Shown here: positions 36,093-44,935 of the stretch, one piece after another | Layout of the letters: the number at the start of each line of letters is the position of its first letter | Position numbering within the stretch: position 1 is the stretch's first letter | From: Pseudomonas brassicacearum subsp. brassicacearum | Lineage (GTDB): Bacteria; Pseudomonadota; Gammaproteobacteria; Pseudomonadales; Pseudomonadaceae | Assembly (NCBI RefSeq): GCF_008801605.1 | Contig: NZ_VZPJ01000001.1 | Location: 434,001-498,000 of the forward strand | Length of the DNA stretch: 64,000 nt | Direction: 5' to 3' | Made by a program: the position numbers and the translations under genes | The notes under the pieces: model-generated | Told to the model about the DNA's origin: nothing | Databases searched by the model: none | What the model saw: only the letters and a program-made list of their open reading frames with translations

Positions 36093-37433
36093 TCAGTAAC
36101 CGGTACCTGAACCCGGAACCCAGTTGGTCCCCGCCAACGGCACCCGCGCCATGGCCGCCGACTCCACCGTCAGCGCCACCAGATCCTCGGGATCGAGGTT
36201 GTGCAGGTGCGACTTGCCGCAAGCCCGGGCCATGGTCTGGGCTTCCAGCACCAACACGCGCAGGTAGTTGGCCAAGCGGCGGCCGCCCTCCACCGGATCC
36301 AGTCGCTTGGACAATTCCGGGTCCTGGGTGGTGATCCCGGCCGGGTCGCGACCGTTCTGCCAGTCATCGTAGAAACCGGCGGCCGAGCCGATTTTCTTCA
36401 GTTCCTCGTCCAGGCGCGGGTGGTTGTCGCCCAGCGCGATCAGCGCGGCGGTGCCGATGGCCACCGCATCCGCCCCCAGCGCCATCGCCTTGGCGACGTC
36501 GGCACCGTTGCGAATCCCGCCGGAAACGATCAGCTGGACCTTGCGATGCATGCCCATCTCCTGCAAAGCCTGTACCGCTTGCGGGATGGCCGACAGAATC
36601 GGAATCCCCACGTGTTCGATAAACACTTCCTGGGTCGCCGCCGTGCCGCCTTGCATGCCATCGAGCACAATCACATCCGCCCCGGCCTTCACGGCCAACT
36701 TGACGTCGTAGTACGGCCGGCTGGCGCCGATTTTCACGTAGATCGGTTTTTCCCAATCGGTGATTTCGCGCAGCTCGGCAATCTTGATCGCCAGGTCATC
36801 CGGGCCGGTCCAGTCCGGGTGACGGCAAGCGCTGCGCTGGTCCACACCGATGGGCAAGGTACGCATGCCGGCTACACGCTCGGTGACTTTCATCCCCAGC
36901 AACATACCGCCGCCACCAGGTTTGGCGCCCTGCCCCAGGACGATTTCAATCGCGTCAGCCTTGCGCAAATCGTCCGGATTCATGCCGTAGCGCGACGGCA
37001 AGTACTGATAGACCAAATGCTGTGACTGGCCGCGCTCCTCCGGGGTCATGCCGCCGTCGCCGGTGGTGGTGCTGGTGCCCGCGATGGTCGCGCCACGGCC
37101 CAGGGCTTCCTTGGCATTGGCCGACAACGCACCGAAACTCATGCCGGCAATGGTCACCGGAATCTTCAGGTGGATCGGCTTCTTGGCAAAGCGGTTGCCG
37201 AGGATCACGTCGGTGCCGCACTTCTCCCGATAACCTTCCAACGGGTAACGCGAAACACTGGCGCCGAGCAGCAGTAAATCATCGAAGTGCGGCAGTTTGC
37301 GCTTGGTGCCGCCGCCGCGAATATCGTAGATGCCGGTCTCGGCGGCACGCTGGATTTCCTGGATGGTCAGGCGGTCGAAGGTGGCTGACTCGCGCAGTAC
37401 CGGAGCCGTTTTTTGGCTGATGGGGTCGCTCAT
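36093..37433 (-). CDS. mgsC: N-methylglutamate synthase large subunit (FMN-binding glutamate-synthase fold)
   Basis: 446-residue homologue of the FMN-binding central domain of glutamate synthase, with 'IPVTIAGMSFGALSANAKEA', 'GQGAKPGGGGMLLGMKVTE' and 'VLDGMQGGTAATQEVFIEHV'. In the methylamine pathway MgsABC makes N-methylglutamate from gamma-glutamylmethylamide (or methylamine plus glutamate). Full-length GltB is about 1500 residues; this is the third polypeptide of a split enzyme. It is the last gene of gmaS-mgsA-mgsB-mgsC, 20 bp after mgsB. Confidence 0.92.
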   Translation of the reverse strand: MSDPISQKTAPVLRESATFDRLTIQEIQRAAETGIYDIRGGGTKRKLPHFDDLLLLGASVSRYPLEGYREKCGTDVILGNRFAKKPIHLKIPVTIAGMSFGALSANAKEALGRGATIAGTSTTTGDGGMTPEERGQSQHLVYQYLPSRYGMNPDDLRKADAIEIVLGQGAKPGGGGMLLGMKVTERVAGMRTLPIGVDQRSACRHPDWTGPDDLAIKIAELREITDWEKPIYVKIGASRPYYDVKLAVKAGADVIVLDGMQGGTAATQEVFIEHVGIPILSAIPQAVQALQEMGMHRKVQLIVSGGIRNGADVAKAMALGADAVAIGTAALIALGDNHPRLDEELKKIGSAAGFYDDWQNGRDPAGITTQDPELSKRLDPVEGGRRLANYLRVLVLEAQTMARACGKSHLHNLDPEDLVALTVESAAMARVPLAGTNWVPGSGTGY

Positions 37434-37453
37434 ATCTGTTCTCCTCGCGCGGA

Positions 37454-38137
37454 TCAGTACGCGGACGCGTTATCGACTTTGAAGTTGTACAACTGACGGG
37501 CCGAACCGTAGCGCTTGAAGTCAGCCGCCTTGTGCGCGAAACCGGCACGGTTCAACAGGTCCTGGAGCTCCTGGAGGTGCTCGGCGCGCATCTCTTTCTC
37601 GACGCAATCGGAACCCAGGGACTCCACATTGCCCTTCACGTAGATGTGGGTCTCGTACAAGGAATCGCCCAGCGCATCACCGGCATCGCCGCAGACCACC
37701 AGACGCCCGGCCTGGCCCATGAAGCAGCTCATGTGACCGATGCTGCCGCCCACGACAATGTCGATGCCCTTCATGGAAATGCCGCAACGCGCGCCGGCAT
37801 CCCCTTCAATCACCAGCAGCCCGCCATGGGCCGTGGCACCGGCCGCCTGGGAGGCGCTGCCTTTGACGCGGACGTAGCCCGACATCATGTTCTCGGCGCA
37901 ACCGACGCCGACATTGCCGTGAACGGTGATCGAGGCCTTTTGATTCATGCCCGCGCAGTAGTAGCCGGCGTGCCCCTGAATATCGATGGACAGCACTTCG
38001 TTCACCCCGACCGCGAGGTTGTGCTTGCCGTCCGAATGAGTCACCACCCATTCGCGCTCTTCAACGCTGTTGACCTGGTCGTGCAACGCCTGATTGAGTT
38101 CACGCACGGTGGCCGTGGAAAGGTCGATGGTTTTCAT
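37454..38137 (-). CDS. mgsB: N-methylglutamate synthase GXGXG-domain subunit
   Basis: 227-residue beta-helical protein equivalent to the C-terminal (GXGXG) domain of glutamate synthase: repeated Gly-rich strands such as 'SIDIQGHAGYYCAGMNQKAS', 'VVGGSIGHMSCFMGQAGRLV' and 'VCGDAGDALGDSLYETHIYV'. AAGGAG stands upstream of the ATG at 38137. It works with MgsA and MgsC and has no catalytic site of its own. Confidence 0.9.
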   Translation of the reverse strand: MKTIDLSTATVRELNQALHDQVNSVEEREWVVTHSDGKHNLAVGVNEVLSIDIQGHAGYYCAGMNQKASITVHGNVGVGCAENMMSGYVRVKGSASQAAGATAHGGLLVIEGDAGARCGISMKGIDIVVGGSIGHMSCFMGQAGRLVVCGDAGDALGDSLYETHIYVKGNVESLGSDCVEKEMRAEHLQELQDLLNRAGFAHKAADFKRYGSARQLYNFKVDNASAY

Positions 38138-38148
38138 GTGTGCGCTCC

Positions 38149-39054
38149 TTAAGCTGACTCGCGTTCCCAGATGTACATGGTGGCCGGTGCCGGCTCCCAG
38201 ACCTTGGCGTGTTCGATGCCCGGCAGGCTCGACAAGGCCTGATACTCGGACGCCATGGCGACGTAATCGTCGGTCTCGGCGAGGATCGCCGGCTTGCAGG
38301 CAATCGGGTCGCGGATCACGGCAAAACCGTTGCGGGTGCCGATGGCGAAGGTGAAGAAACCGTCCAGATCTTCCAGCGAGTGATCCAGCGCTTCTTTCAA
38401 TGAATCGCCCTGCTGCAGGCGCCAGGTCAGGTAGCCGGCGGCCACTTCGGTGTCGTTGTCGGTCTCGAAGTGAATGCCTTCGCGCTTGAGTTCCTGCCGC
38501 AGGCGGAAGTGATTCGACAGCGAGCCGTTGTGCACCAGGCACAGGTCGGCGCCGGTAGAAAACGGATGGCTGCCTTCCATGGTCACCGCGCTTTCAGTGG
38601 CCATGCGGGTGTGGCCGATGATATGGCTGCCCTTCATGCCGGCCAGGCCGAAACGTTGGGAAATTTCCTGGGGCAAGCCCATGCCCTTGAGGATTTCGAT
38701 GCTCTGGCCAGCGCTCATGATGCGCACGCTCGGCGCCAGTTCGGCGAGGGCCAGACGTACCGGCGCCTCTTGGGCATTGACTTTGAGCACGGCAGCGCTG
38801 GCGTTCTGAAACCAGTCCAGCGAACAGCCGAGACGCCCTTCCAGTTCGCCCATCAGGGCTTTCCAATCGAAGCCTTCGGTGGTTGCCTGCAGGGTCAGCT
38901 TGACCCAACCGTCCGCCACTTCATCGCCATAGATGGCAAACCCGGCACTGTCCGGCCCACGGTCGGTCATGGCCTGCAACATGGGTTCGAACAGCTTGCC
39001 GAGCTGGGATTCCAGCTGCGGGTTTTTCAAGTAAAGACCTACGATCCCACACAT
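38149..39054 (-). CDS. mgsA: N-methylglutamate synthase amidotransferase subunit
   Basis: 301-residue class-II (Ntn) glutamine amidotransferase. The processed N-terminus is MCGIVGLY, with Cys2 as nucleophile, and 'IGHTRMATESAVTMEGSHPF' plus 'LVHNGSLSNHFRLRQELKRE' are the substrate-site motifs seen in GltB, PurF and MgsA. The start at 39054 was chosen because family members begin with Met-Cys; an upstream Met is ten codons away. It releases the amine from the gamma-glutamyl amide in the MgsABC complex. Confidence 0.92.
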   Translation of the reverse strand: MCGIVGLYLKNPQLESQLGKLFEPMLQAMTDRGPDSAGFAIYGDEVADGWVKLTLQATTEGFDWKALMGELEGRLGCSLDWFQNASAAVLKVNAQEAPVRLALAELAPSVRIMSAGQSIEILKGMGLPQEISQRFGLAGMKGSHIIGHTRMATESAVTMEGSHPFSTGADLCLVHNGSLSNHFRLRQELKREGIHFETDNDTEVAAGYLTWRLQQGDSLKEALDHSLEDLDGFFTFAIGTRNGFAVIRDPIACKPAILAETDDYVAMASEYQALSSLPGIEHAKVWEPAPATMYIWERESA

Positions 39055-39129
39055 AACAAAGTCTCCTTCGAAGGCACTGAACACTCGACGCCGTGCCGGG
39101 TGCCCGAATGGTTGTCAAAACACTGAGGG

Positions 39130-40464
39130 TCAGAAAAATTCGGTGTAGCGCTGGATCTCCCAGTCGGAGACGTGGCGGCTGTATTCCACCCATTCCATGC
39201 GCTTGAGCTTGATGAACTCGCCCACGATCTGCGGGCCCAGCACCTCGGCGAACAGCGGGTCGGCCTCCAGGGCGTCACAGGCTTCCTTGAGCGATTGCGG
39301 CAGGGTCTTGATGCCCCTCGCGGCGATCTGTTCCAGGCTCAGGCTGTAGAGGTTCTCATTGCAGACGTGGTCGATTTCCAACTGGCGATCGATGCCATCC
39401 AGGCCGGCGGCGATGATCGCGGCGCTGACCAGATAGGGATTGCAGCCAGCGTCCGGCAGGCGGAATTCCAGGCGGCCGTAAGGCACCCGCACCATGGCCG
39501 AACGGTTGTTGGCGCCGAAGGCGATAAAGGCCGGCGCCCAGGTCGCGCCGGACAACGAATTGCCGACCACCAGACGCTTGTAGGAGTTGACCGTCGGCGC
39601 GGCGAAGGCACACAGCGCCGGACCATGGGCCAGCAAGCCGGCGGCAAAGTGATAAGCCATTTTCGACAGGCCCATGCCGCTGGGGTCGCTGGCGTCATGG
39701 AACAGGTTTTTGTTTTCGGCACTGCTGATCGACAGATGAAAATGCATGCCGTTGCCGGCGCGTTTCGGGTCCGGCTTGGGCATGAACGAGCAGATCATGC
39801 CCAGGTCATTGGCGATTTCACCGGCGGCCATGCGGAAAAACGTGAAGCGATCCGCCGAGGTCATGGCGTCGCTGTAGGTGTAGTTGATCTCGAACTGGCC
39901 GTTGGCGTCCTCGTGGTCGATTTGATAGACCTCGAAATCCACGGCCTGCAAGGCTTCGGTCAGCCGCTCAAGGAAAACGCGGGAGCGCGACAGGCCTTTG
40001 TAGTCGTAGCAAGGCTTGTCCAGGTTGTCGCTGAGGTCCACCAGTTGCAGTTTGCCGTGCTCGTCGCGGCGCATCAGGTTGAACTCGGGCTCCAGGCCGG
40101 TGTTGAGCGTCCAACCCTTTTCTGCCAGGCGCTGCACTTGTTGCTGCAACACATAACGGCTGTCGTATGGATGCGGCTTGCCGTCGACGTGGCCGATGCA
40201 CACTACTCGCCCGTATCCCGGCTGCCAGGGCACCGGGGTCAGGGTGGACAGGTCGCCACGGGCCATGAAGTCCGGCCCGTGGGGCTCCATGCCCATGCCG
40301 CTGATCGCGAATCCGGCAAAACCAGCCCCCTCTTCGGCAACGGTCTTGAGCCCACAGATAGGCACCGATTTGGTTTTGGCCGCCCCGTGTATATCCACAA
40401 ACTGCGCAAGCACGTACTTGATTGCGTGCTTGTCGATGATGCGCTGGGTTTCTGCTGGCAACAT
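39130..40464 (-). CDS. gmaS: Gamma-glutamylmethylamide synthetase (type III glutamine-synthetase-like)
   Basis: 444-residue glutamine-synthetase-fold ligase that joins methylamine to glutamate with ATP. Conserved motifs include '[17 protein letters not shown]', '[19 protein letters not shown]', '[18 protein letters not shown]' and '[18 protein letters not shown]'. True GlnA is about 469 residues and sits elsewhere; the neighbours (mgsABC, then mgdABCD across the XRE gene) point to GMAS rather than glutamine synthesis. Upstream there is a sigma-54 element, two copies of the TTCCYNANARGAAA motif and an NtrC-like palindrome, which suggests nitrogen control and repression. Confidence 0.93.
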   Translation of the reverse strand: MLPAETQRIIDKHAIKYVLAQFVDIHGAAKTKSVPICGLKTVAEEGAGFAGFAISGMGMEPHGPDFMARGDLSTLTPVPWQPGYGRVVCIGHVDGKPHPYDSRYVLQQQVQRLAEKGWTLNTGLEPEFNLMRRDEHGKLQLVDLSDNLDKPCYDYKGLSRSRVFLERLTEALQAVDFEVYQIDHEDANGQFEINYTYSDAMTSADRFTFFRMAAGEIANDLGMICSFMPKPDPKRAGNGMHFHLSISSAENKNLFHDASDPSGMGLSKMAYHFAAGLLAHGPALCAFAAPTVNSYKRLVVGNSLSGATWAPAFIAFGANNRSAMVRVPYGRLEFRLPDAGCNPYLVSAAIIAAGLDGIDRQLEIDHVCNENLYSLSLEQIAARGIKTLPQSLKEACDALEADPLFAEVLGPQIVGEFIKLKRMEWVEYSRHVSDWEIQRYTEFF

Positions 40465-40523
40465 TGCTCGTCACTCCTCGCGAAAGGGCAAAACATTGTG
40501 GATGGGCCTGGACTGACTTTTTA

Positions 40524-40537
40524 TTCCTAAAAAGAAA
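40524..40537 (+). promoter_or_regulatory. XRE-cupin operator candidate downstream of the gmaS start point
   Basis: TTCCTAAAAAGAAA fits TTCCYNANARGAAA completely. It starts 20 bp from the next copy at 40544. Confidence 0.45.
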
Positions 40538-40543
40538 GTTAGT

Positions 40544-40557
40544 TTCCCAATAGGAAT
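40544..40557 (+). promoter_or_regulatory. XRE-cupin operator candidate overlapping the gmaS -12 element
   Basis: TTCCCAATAGGAAT, one mismatch to the shared motif. It covers the region from the sigma-54 -12 element to the predicted start of gmaS transcription, a position suited to repression. Confidence 0.55.
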
Positions 40558-40572
40558 GCAAGGCCCTTGCCA
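40557..40572 (-). promoter_or_regulatory. Sigma-54 promoter of gmaS-mgsABC
   Basis: On the minus strand, TGGCAAGGGCCTTGCA: GG and GC are ten bases apart, close to the consensus TGGCAC-N5-TTGCA. The predicted start is near 40546, 81 bp ahead of the gmaS ATG. Confidence 0.65.
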
Positions 40573-40639
40573 GATTCGCGAGTGAAGCGCCGACGGTCTT
40601 CAGAAAGCGCTTTTGTGCTGTATATATGGGAAAATTCTT

Positions 40640-40653
40640 TTCCCCGTGGGAAT
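40640..40653 (+). promoter_or_regulatory. XRE-cupin operator candidate in the gmaS/XRE intergenic region
   Basis: TTCCCCGTGGGAAT matches the motif with mismatches at three positions. A half-site (ending GGGAAA) begins exactly 20 bp upstream at 40620. Confidence 0.45.
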
Positions 40654-40688
40654 ATCGCTCGACAGACGCGAGCGGAACGCCGCTATTT

Positions 40689-40703
40689 GCACTTTCTCAG
40701 TGC
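40689..40703. promoter_or_regulatory. NtrC-like enhancer palindrome
   Basis: GCACTTTCTCAGTGC has the GCAC-N7-GTGC arrangement of NtrC sites. It lies about 145-155 bp upstream of the predicted gmaS start, a normal enhancer distance. Confidence 0.5.
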
Positions 40704-40740
40704 GAAACTAATATTACTGAACGGAAAGTGTGCAGGATTG

Positions 40741-41346
40741 ATGACTATGTCGACCGAAACCGCCCCGCGCCTCAAGCTTGAGCAATACCTGGGATTGCAG
40801 ATCAAGCGCCAGCGCCAGGCTCAGGATCTGAAATTGTCTGACGTGGCCAAGATCGCCGATATCAGCCAAGGCATGTTGAGCAAGATCGAAAACGCCCAGG
40901 TGTCCACCAGTCTCGATACCCTGAGCCGCCTGTGCGACGTGCTCGGCCTGCCACTGTCCAAGTTGTTCAGCGAATACGACCAGCAAGACGGCAGTGCGCT
41001 ATTGGTCAAGGCTGACCAGGGCATGGAAGTGGTGCGCCGTGGCACCGAGAAAGGCCATACCTACCATCTGCTCAACCACACCCGCGGGCCGAAGAAAAGC
41101 TTCGAGGCCTACATGGTCAGCATGGATGACGCGAGTGAAGAGTTTCCGACCTTCTCTCACCCCGGCACCGAATTCCTTCACCTGCTGGAAGGTGAACTGA
41201 TCTATCGCCACGGCAATCAGCTTTACCGCATGGAGGCTGGCGACAGCCTGACGTTCGAAGGCGAAATCCCCCATGGCCCCGAGCAACTGGTGCAGGTGCC
41301 TATCCGGCTTTTGTCGATCATGAACTACGGCAACGACAAAGAATAA
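40741..41346 (+). CDS. XRE-family regulator with C-terminal cupin domain
   Basis: 201-residue regulator. A Cro/C1-type helix-turn-helix lies at ~17-75 ('LGLQIKRQRQAQDLKLSDVA', 'ISQGMLSKIENAQVSTSLDT') and a cupin ligand domain at ~120-190 ('SHPGTEFLHLLEGELIYRHG', 'MEAGDSLTFEGEIPHGPEQL'). XRE-cupin proteins in Pseudomonas generally repress catabolic genes for amines or amino acids until an effector binds. It stands between the divergent gmaS operon and the purU-folD-mgd operon, with the shared motif on both sides. The ATG at 40741 is chosen; one six bases later is possible. A perfect intrinsic terminator follows. Confidence 0.92.
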   Translation: MTMSTETAPRLKLEQYLGLQIKRQRQAQDLKLSDVAKIADISQGMLSKIENAQVSTSLDTLSRLCDVLGLPLSKLFSEYDQQDGSALLVKADQGMEVVRRGTEKGHTYHLLNHTRGPKKSFEAYMVSMDDASEEFPTFSHPGTEFLHLLEGELIYRHGNQLYRMEAGDSLTFEGEIPHGPEQLVQVPIRLLSIMNYGNDKE

Positions 41347-41376
41347 CGCCCCCCTCCCGAAGCATGAAGATCAACC

Positions 41377-41405
41377 TGTGGGAGCAAGCCCGCTCCCACA
41401 TTTTT
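41377..41405 (+). terminator. Intrinsic terminator after the XRE-cupin gene
   Basis: TGTGGGAGC (41377-41385) and GCTCCCACA (41392-41400) form a nine-base stem with a six-base loop, followed by TTTTT. It may be a REP derivative. Confidence 0.8.
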
Positions 41406-41532
41406 GACCGCGTTCGACCGACGGAAACGAGTCGCCGCCCCTCACAAAAAATTCCCCTCAGTTAAAAAACTTTCCCAACCCCCTAGACGTCCCGCCTCCA
41501 CTCCCCTATAAAGCCACTTCAGGAATATTTTA

Positions 41533-41546
41533 TTCCTTACAAGAAA
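41533..41546 (+). promoter_or_regulatory. XRE-cupin operator candidate upstream of the purU-folD-mgd operon
   Basis: TTCCTTACAAGAAA fits the motif fully. A weaker partner (right half AGGAAT) begins 20 bp upstream at 41513. An overlapping palindrome AGGAATATTTTATTCCT covers 41521-41537. Confidence 0.45.
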
Positions 41547-41627
41547 ATACGCTCAAGGAATGAGCCTGCTGTCCTCAGACATTTTTCGCTATGCGATGAA
41601 CTGCCGCCATCATCCCGAGGACGTGTC

Positions 41628-42494
41628 ATGCAACACGAAAAAAACCATTTCATCATCAAGATCACCTGTCCCGCGGTGTCCGGCATCGTCGCGGCCGTCA
41701 CCACTTACCTGGCGGACAACGGTTGCTACATCGGGGAGATGGCGCAATTCGATGATGATTTCAGCGGCCGGTTTTTCATGCGTGCGGTGTTCCGCTTCAA
41801 CGACGGTCATCAGGGCAACATTCAACAGATCAAGGACGGTTTCGCCGACGTCGCCAGGGCGTTCGAGATGACCTGGGAACTGCACGACACCCGCGAGCCG
41901 ATGCGCGTGTTGTTGATGGTCAGCAAGTTCGACCACTGCCTGACCGACCTGCTCTACCGCTACCACAAGGGCGAGATGGACATGACCATCACCGCCATCG
42001 TTTCCAACCACCTCGACCTGCGCCCCATGGCCGAACGCGAAGGCATTCGCTTCATCTACCTGCCGGTGACCCAGGACACCAAGGCCCGGCAGGAAGCCGA
42101 ACTGATGAAGATCGTCGACGACACCGGCACCGAACTCGTGGTGTTGGCGCGCTACATGCAAATCCTCTCCGATGACCTGTGCAAGCGACTCTCGGGGCGG
42201 GCGATCAACATTCACCATTCGTTCTTGCCAGGTTTCAAAGGCGCCAAGCCGTATCACCAGGCCTACCAGCGTGGCGTGAAGCTCATTGGCGCCACCGCTC
42301 ACTACGTCACCAGCGACCTCGATGAAGGACCGATCATCGAGCAGGAAGTGCAGCGCGTCGATCATGTCTATCTGCCCGACGATCTCGTGGCCACCGGCCG
42401 TGACACCGAAACCGTCGCCCTGTCCAAGGCGGTCAAGTACCACCTGGAGCACCGGGTTTTCCTCAACCAGGACAGAACGGTGATCTTCCGGTGA
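41628..42494 (+). CDS. purU: Formyltetrahydrofolate deformylase (second copy)
   Basis: 288 residues, the same length as the copy at 26185 and nearly identical in the C-terminal motif region ('[20 protein letters not shown]', '[20 protein letters not shown]'). The N-terminal ACT domain diverges more. GAGG lies seven bases ahead of the ATG. It is the first gene of the methylglutamate-dehydrogenase operon and overlaps folD by four bases. It recycles tetrahydrofolate by releasing formate from the C1 unit taken off N-methylglutamate. Confidence 0.93.
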   Translation: MQHEKNHFIIKITCPAVSGIVAAVTTYLADNGCYIGEMAQFDDDFSGRFFMRAVFRFNDGHQGNIQQIKDGFADVARAFEMTWELHDTREPMRVLLMVSKFDHCLTDLLYRYHKGEMDMTITAIVSNHLDLRPMAEREGIRFIYLPVTQDTKARQEAELMKIVDDTGTELVVLARYMQILSDDLCKRLSGRAINIHHSFLPGFKGAKPYHQAYQRGVKLIGATAHYVTSDLDEGPIIEQEVQRVDHVYLPDDLVATGRDTETVALSKAVKYHLEHRVFLNQDRTVIFR

Positions 42495-43396
42495 ACACGC
42501 ACAAACTGATCGACGGCAAAGCCAGCGCCGCCCGCGTGCTGATACAGGTCCGCGAGGACGTGGTGCGCCTGCGCGAGCAGGCCATTGAACCGGCACTGGC
42601 GGTGATCCTGGTGGGCAGCGACCCGGCCAGCCAGGTCTACGTGCGCAACAAGATCCTGCGCGCCGAAGAGGTGGGTATCCGCTCGCTGGAACATCGGCTG
42701 CCTGCGGACACCAGCACTGAACAGCTACTCATCCTGATCGCTCGACTGAATGCCGATCGCTCGATCCACGGTATTCTCCTGCAACTGCCGCTGCCTGCCC
42801 ATATCGATGAATTGCGGGCACTGGAGGCTATCGCGCCGGACAAGGACGTCGATGGGTTCCACAGTCAGAACGTCGGCGGCCTCAGCCAGGGTCGCACGGT
42901 ACTCGCGCCTTGCACCCCCAGTGGTTGTTTGTATTTGCTGGAACAAACCTGCGGCGATCTGCGCGGCAAGCACGCAGTGGTGATCGGCCGCTCGAACATC
43001 GTCGGCAAACCCATGGCCGCGTTGTTGCTGCAAGCCGACTGCTCGGTGACCGTCCTGCATTCGCGCAGCCCGGATCCCCAGGCGCTGTGCCGGCAGGCCG
43101 ACATCGTCATCGCTGCGGTGGGTCGCCCGCGGTTGATCGACGCCAGTTGGCTCAAGCCTGGCGCCGTGGTGATCGACGTTGGCATCAACCGTATCGACGA
43201 CGATGGCCGCAGCCGTCTGGTGGGCGACGTCGACTTCGACAGCGCCCTGGCGCACGTCGCGGCGATCACCCCGGTACCCGGTGGTGTCGGCCCGATGACC
43301 ATTGCCTTCCTGATGAAAAACACCGTCACCGCAGCCCTTGCACAACACCGGGCCCTACGCAGCCAATCGGAGGCCTTATGCCATTCAATCTATTGA
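42491..43396 (+). CDS. folD: Bifunctional methylene-THF dehydrogenase/cyclohydrolase (second copy)
   Basis: 301-residue FolD beginning at a GTG that overlaps the purU stop. Motifs are '[13 protein letters not shown]', '[17 protein letters not shown]', '[16 protein letters not shown]' and '[18 protein letters not shown]'. The Lys in 'YVRNK' occupies the catalytic Lys position. It overlaps mgdA by 19 bases. It shares long stretches with the other FolD ('[20 protein letters not shown]'-type region), indicating that the purU-folD pair was duplicated. Confidence 0.92.
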   Translation: MNTHKLIDGKASAARVLIQVREDVVRLREQAIEPALAVILVGSDPASQVYVRNKILRAEEVGIRSLEHRLPADTSTEQLLILIARLNADRSIHGILLQLPLPAHIDELRALEAIAPDKDVDGFHSQNVGGLSQGRTVLAPCTPSGCLYLLEQTCGDLRGKHAVVIGRSNIVGKPMAALLLQADCSVTVLHSRSPDPQALCRQADIVIAAVGRPRLIDASWLKPGAVVIDVGINRIDDDGRSRLVGDVDFDSALAHVAAITPVPGGVGPMTIAFLMKNTVTAALAQHRALRSQSEALCHSIY

Positions 43397-44619
43397 AATA
43401 CGGGCTGAGTTCGGAGTACCCGGTGGAAGTGGATCTGCCACCACCACGGGAACTCAAATCGAGCTATGACGTGGTGATCATCGGTGCCGGCGGCCACGGC
43501 CTGGCCACCGCTTATTACCTGGCCAAGTACCACGGCATCACCAATGTCGCGGTATTGGAGAAGTCCTACCTGGGCGGCGGCAATACCGCACGCAACACGG
43601 CGGTAATCCGCTCCAACTACCTGACCAGCGAAGGCGTGCGCTTTTATGCCGAGTCGGTGCGGATGTTCCAGTCGCTGTCCAACGAATTCGATTTCAACAT
43701 CATGTATTCCGAGCGCGGCCAACTGACCCTGGCCCACACCGATGCCACGGTGCGCTCGTTCCGCCAGCGGGCCGAGGTCAACAAGCACTTCGGCGGTCGC
43801 ACCGAGATGATCGACCGCCAGCAGATCCGCGAACTGGTGCCCAGCCTCAACCTCGATCCCGGCCACTTGCCGGTGCTCGCCGGCCTGTGGCACATCGACG
43901 GCGCCACCGCGCGCCACGACGCCGTGGCCTGGGGCTACGCCAAACAAGCCGCCAAGCGCGGTGTGGAAATCCATCAGCTCACCGAAGTCCAGGACCTGAT
44001 CATCGAGAATGGCGCCATCACCGCCGTCAAGACCAACCGCGGCACCATCAAGTGTGGTTGCGCGGTGCAGGCGATTGCCGGGCACAGTTCATTGCTGATG
44101 GCCAAGGCCGGAATCCGGTCGCCGATCCAGACCTTCCCGCTGCAAGCGATGGTCACCCAGCCGTTCAAGCCGTTCCTCGATCCGCTGGTGAGTTCCTCTG
44201 CCCTGCACTGCTATGTGCAGCAAACGAGTCGTGGCGAGGTGGTGTTTGGCGGCGGCTCCGACCCCTATCCGCTGTTCAATACCCGCTCCACGCTCGATCT
44301 GAAGGAGAGCCTGCTGGCCCATGCCATCGAGATGTTCCCGTTCCTGGCCAACGCCAAGCTGATGCGCCAATGGGCCGGGATCACCGACATGACCCCGGAC
44401 TACAGTCCGATCATGGGCCTGTCGCCGGTGAAGAATTACTACCTCGACGCGGGCTGGGGCACCTGGGGGTTCAAGGCCACGCCGATCTGCGGCAAGACCA
44501 TGGCCGAGTTGGTCGCCAGCGGCGGCAAGGTGCCAGACCTGATCAAGCCGTTCGGCCTCGAACGTTTCTCGACCTTCCAGCAAGTCAACGAAATGGGCGC
44601 TACGGCGGCCAGTCACTGA
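43378..44619 (+). CDS. mgdA: N-methylglutamate dehydrogenase subunit A (sarcosine-oxidase beta type)
   Basis: 413-residue FAD-binding amine oxidase: dinucleotide motif '[20 protein letters not shown]' at ~32-51, flavin region '[20 protein letters not shown]', and '[16 protein letters not shown]' with '[14 protein letters not shown]' near the C-terminus, the layout of heterotetrameric sarcosine-oxidase beta subunits. GGAGG lies five bases before the ATG. Next to gmaS/mgs it is assigned to the Mgd complex, which oxidises N-methylglutamate to glutamate with transfer of the methyl carbon to tetrahydrofolate. A sarcosine oxidase function is the alternative if the neighbours are ignored. Confidence 0.88.
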   Translation: MPFNLLKYGLSSEYPVEVDLPPPRELKSSYDVVIIGAGGHGLATAYYLAKYHGITNVAVLEKSYLGGGNTARNTAVIRSNYLTSEGVRFYAESVRMFQSLSNEFDFNIMYSERGQLTLAHTDATVRSFRQRAEVNKHFGGRTEMIDRQQIRELVPSLNLDPGHLPVLAGLWHIDGATARHDAVAWGYAKQAAKRGVEIHQLTEVQDLIIENGAITAVKTNRGTIKCGCAVQAIAGHSSLLMAKAGIRSPIQTFPLQAMVTQPFKPFLDPLVSSSALHCYVQQTSRGEVVFGGGSDPYPLFNTRSTLDLKESLLAHAIEMFPFLANAKLMRQWAGITDMTPDYSPIMGLSPVKNYYLDAGWGTWGFKATPICGKTMAELVASGGKVPDLIKPFGLERFSTFQQVNEMGATAASH

Positions 44620-44632
44620 CGGAGAGCGGACT

Positions 44633-44935
44633 ATGAAAATCATGACTTGCCCGCTCAACGGGCCGCGCAATATCAGCGAGTTTACCTATGGCGGTGAACT
44701 CAAACCCATGCCCGACCCGGTTACGTGCAGCGACGGCGAATGGGCTGATTACGTGTTCAACACCGACAACCTCGCCGGCGTGGTGCGCGAGTGGTGGATG
44801 CACAACCCCTCCAGCTACTGGTTTCTCGCGGAGCGGCACACCGTCACTGACGAAATCCTGCGGACCTTCGATCCCAAGGAGCTCTTCAGCAGCCGTGTCG
44901 AATTCAACGCCGCCCCCAAGGAGATCGCAGGATGA
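44633..44935 (+). CDS. mgdB: N-methylglutamate dehydrogenase subunit B (sarcosine-oxidase delta type)
   Basis: 100-residue subunit with 'GPRNISEFTYGGELKPMPDP' (family: EF-YGGE) and 'VVREWWMHNPSSYWFLAERH'. Classical delta subunits carry a four-cysteine zinc site starting CPxCG; here the first pair reads C-P-L-N-G, so one ligand is replaced by Asn, and only two cysteines exist in total. It is positioned 13 bp after mgdA and overlaps mgdC by four bases. Confidence 0.88.
   Translation: MKIMTCPLNGPRNISEFTYGGELKPMPDPVTCSDGEWADYVFNTDNLAGVVREWWMHNPSSYWFLAERHTVTDEILRTFDPKELFSSRVEFNAAPKEIAG

Noticed and set aside
39130-40464. Calling this gene glutamine synthetase glnA
   Set aside because: Length, motif spacing and the mgs/mgd neighbours fit gamma-glutamylmethylamide synthetase.
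39172-40530. 452-residue plus-strand open frame
   Set aside because: It lies opposite gmaS and has no ribosome site or family resemblance; gmaS has complete glutamine-synthetase motifs.
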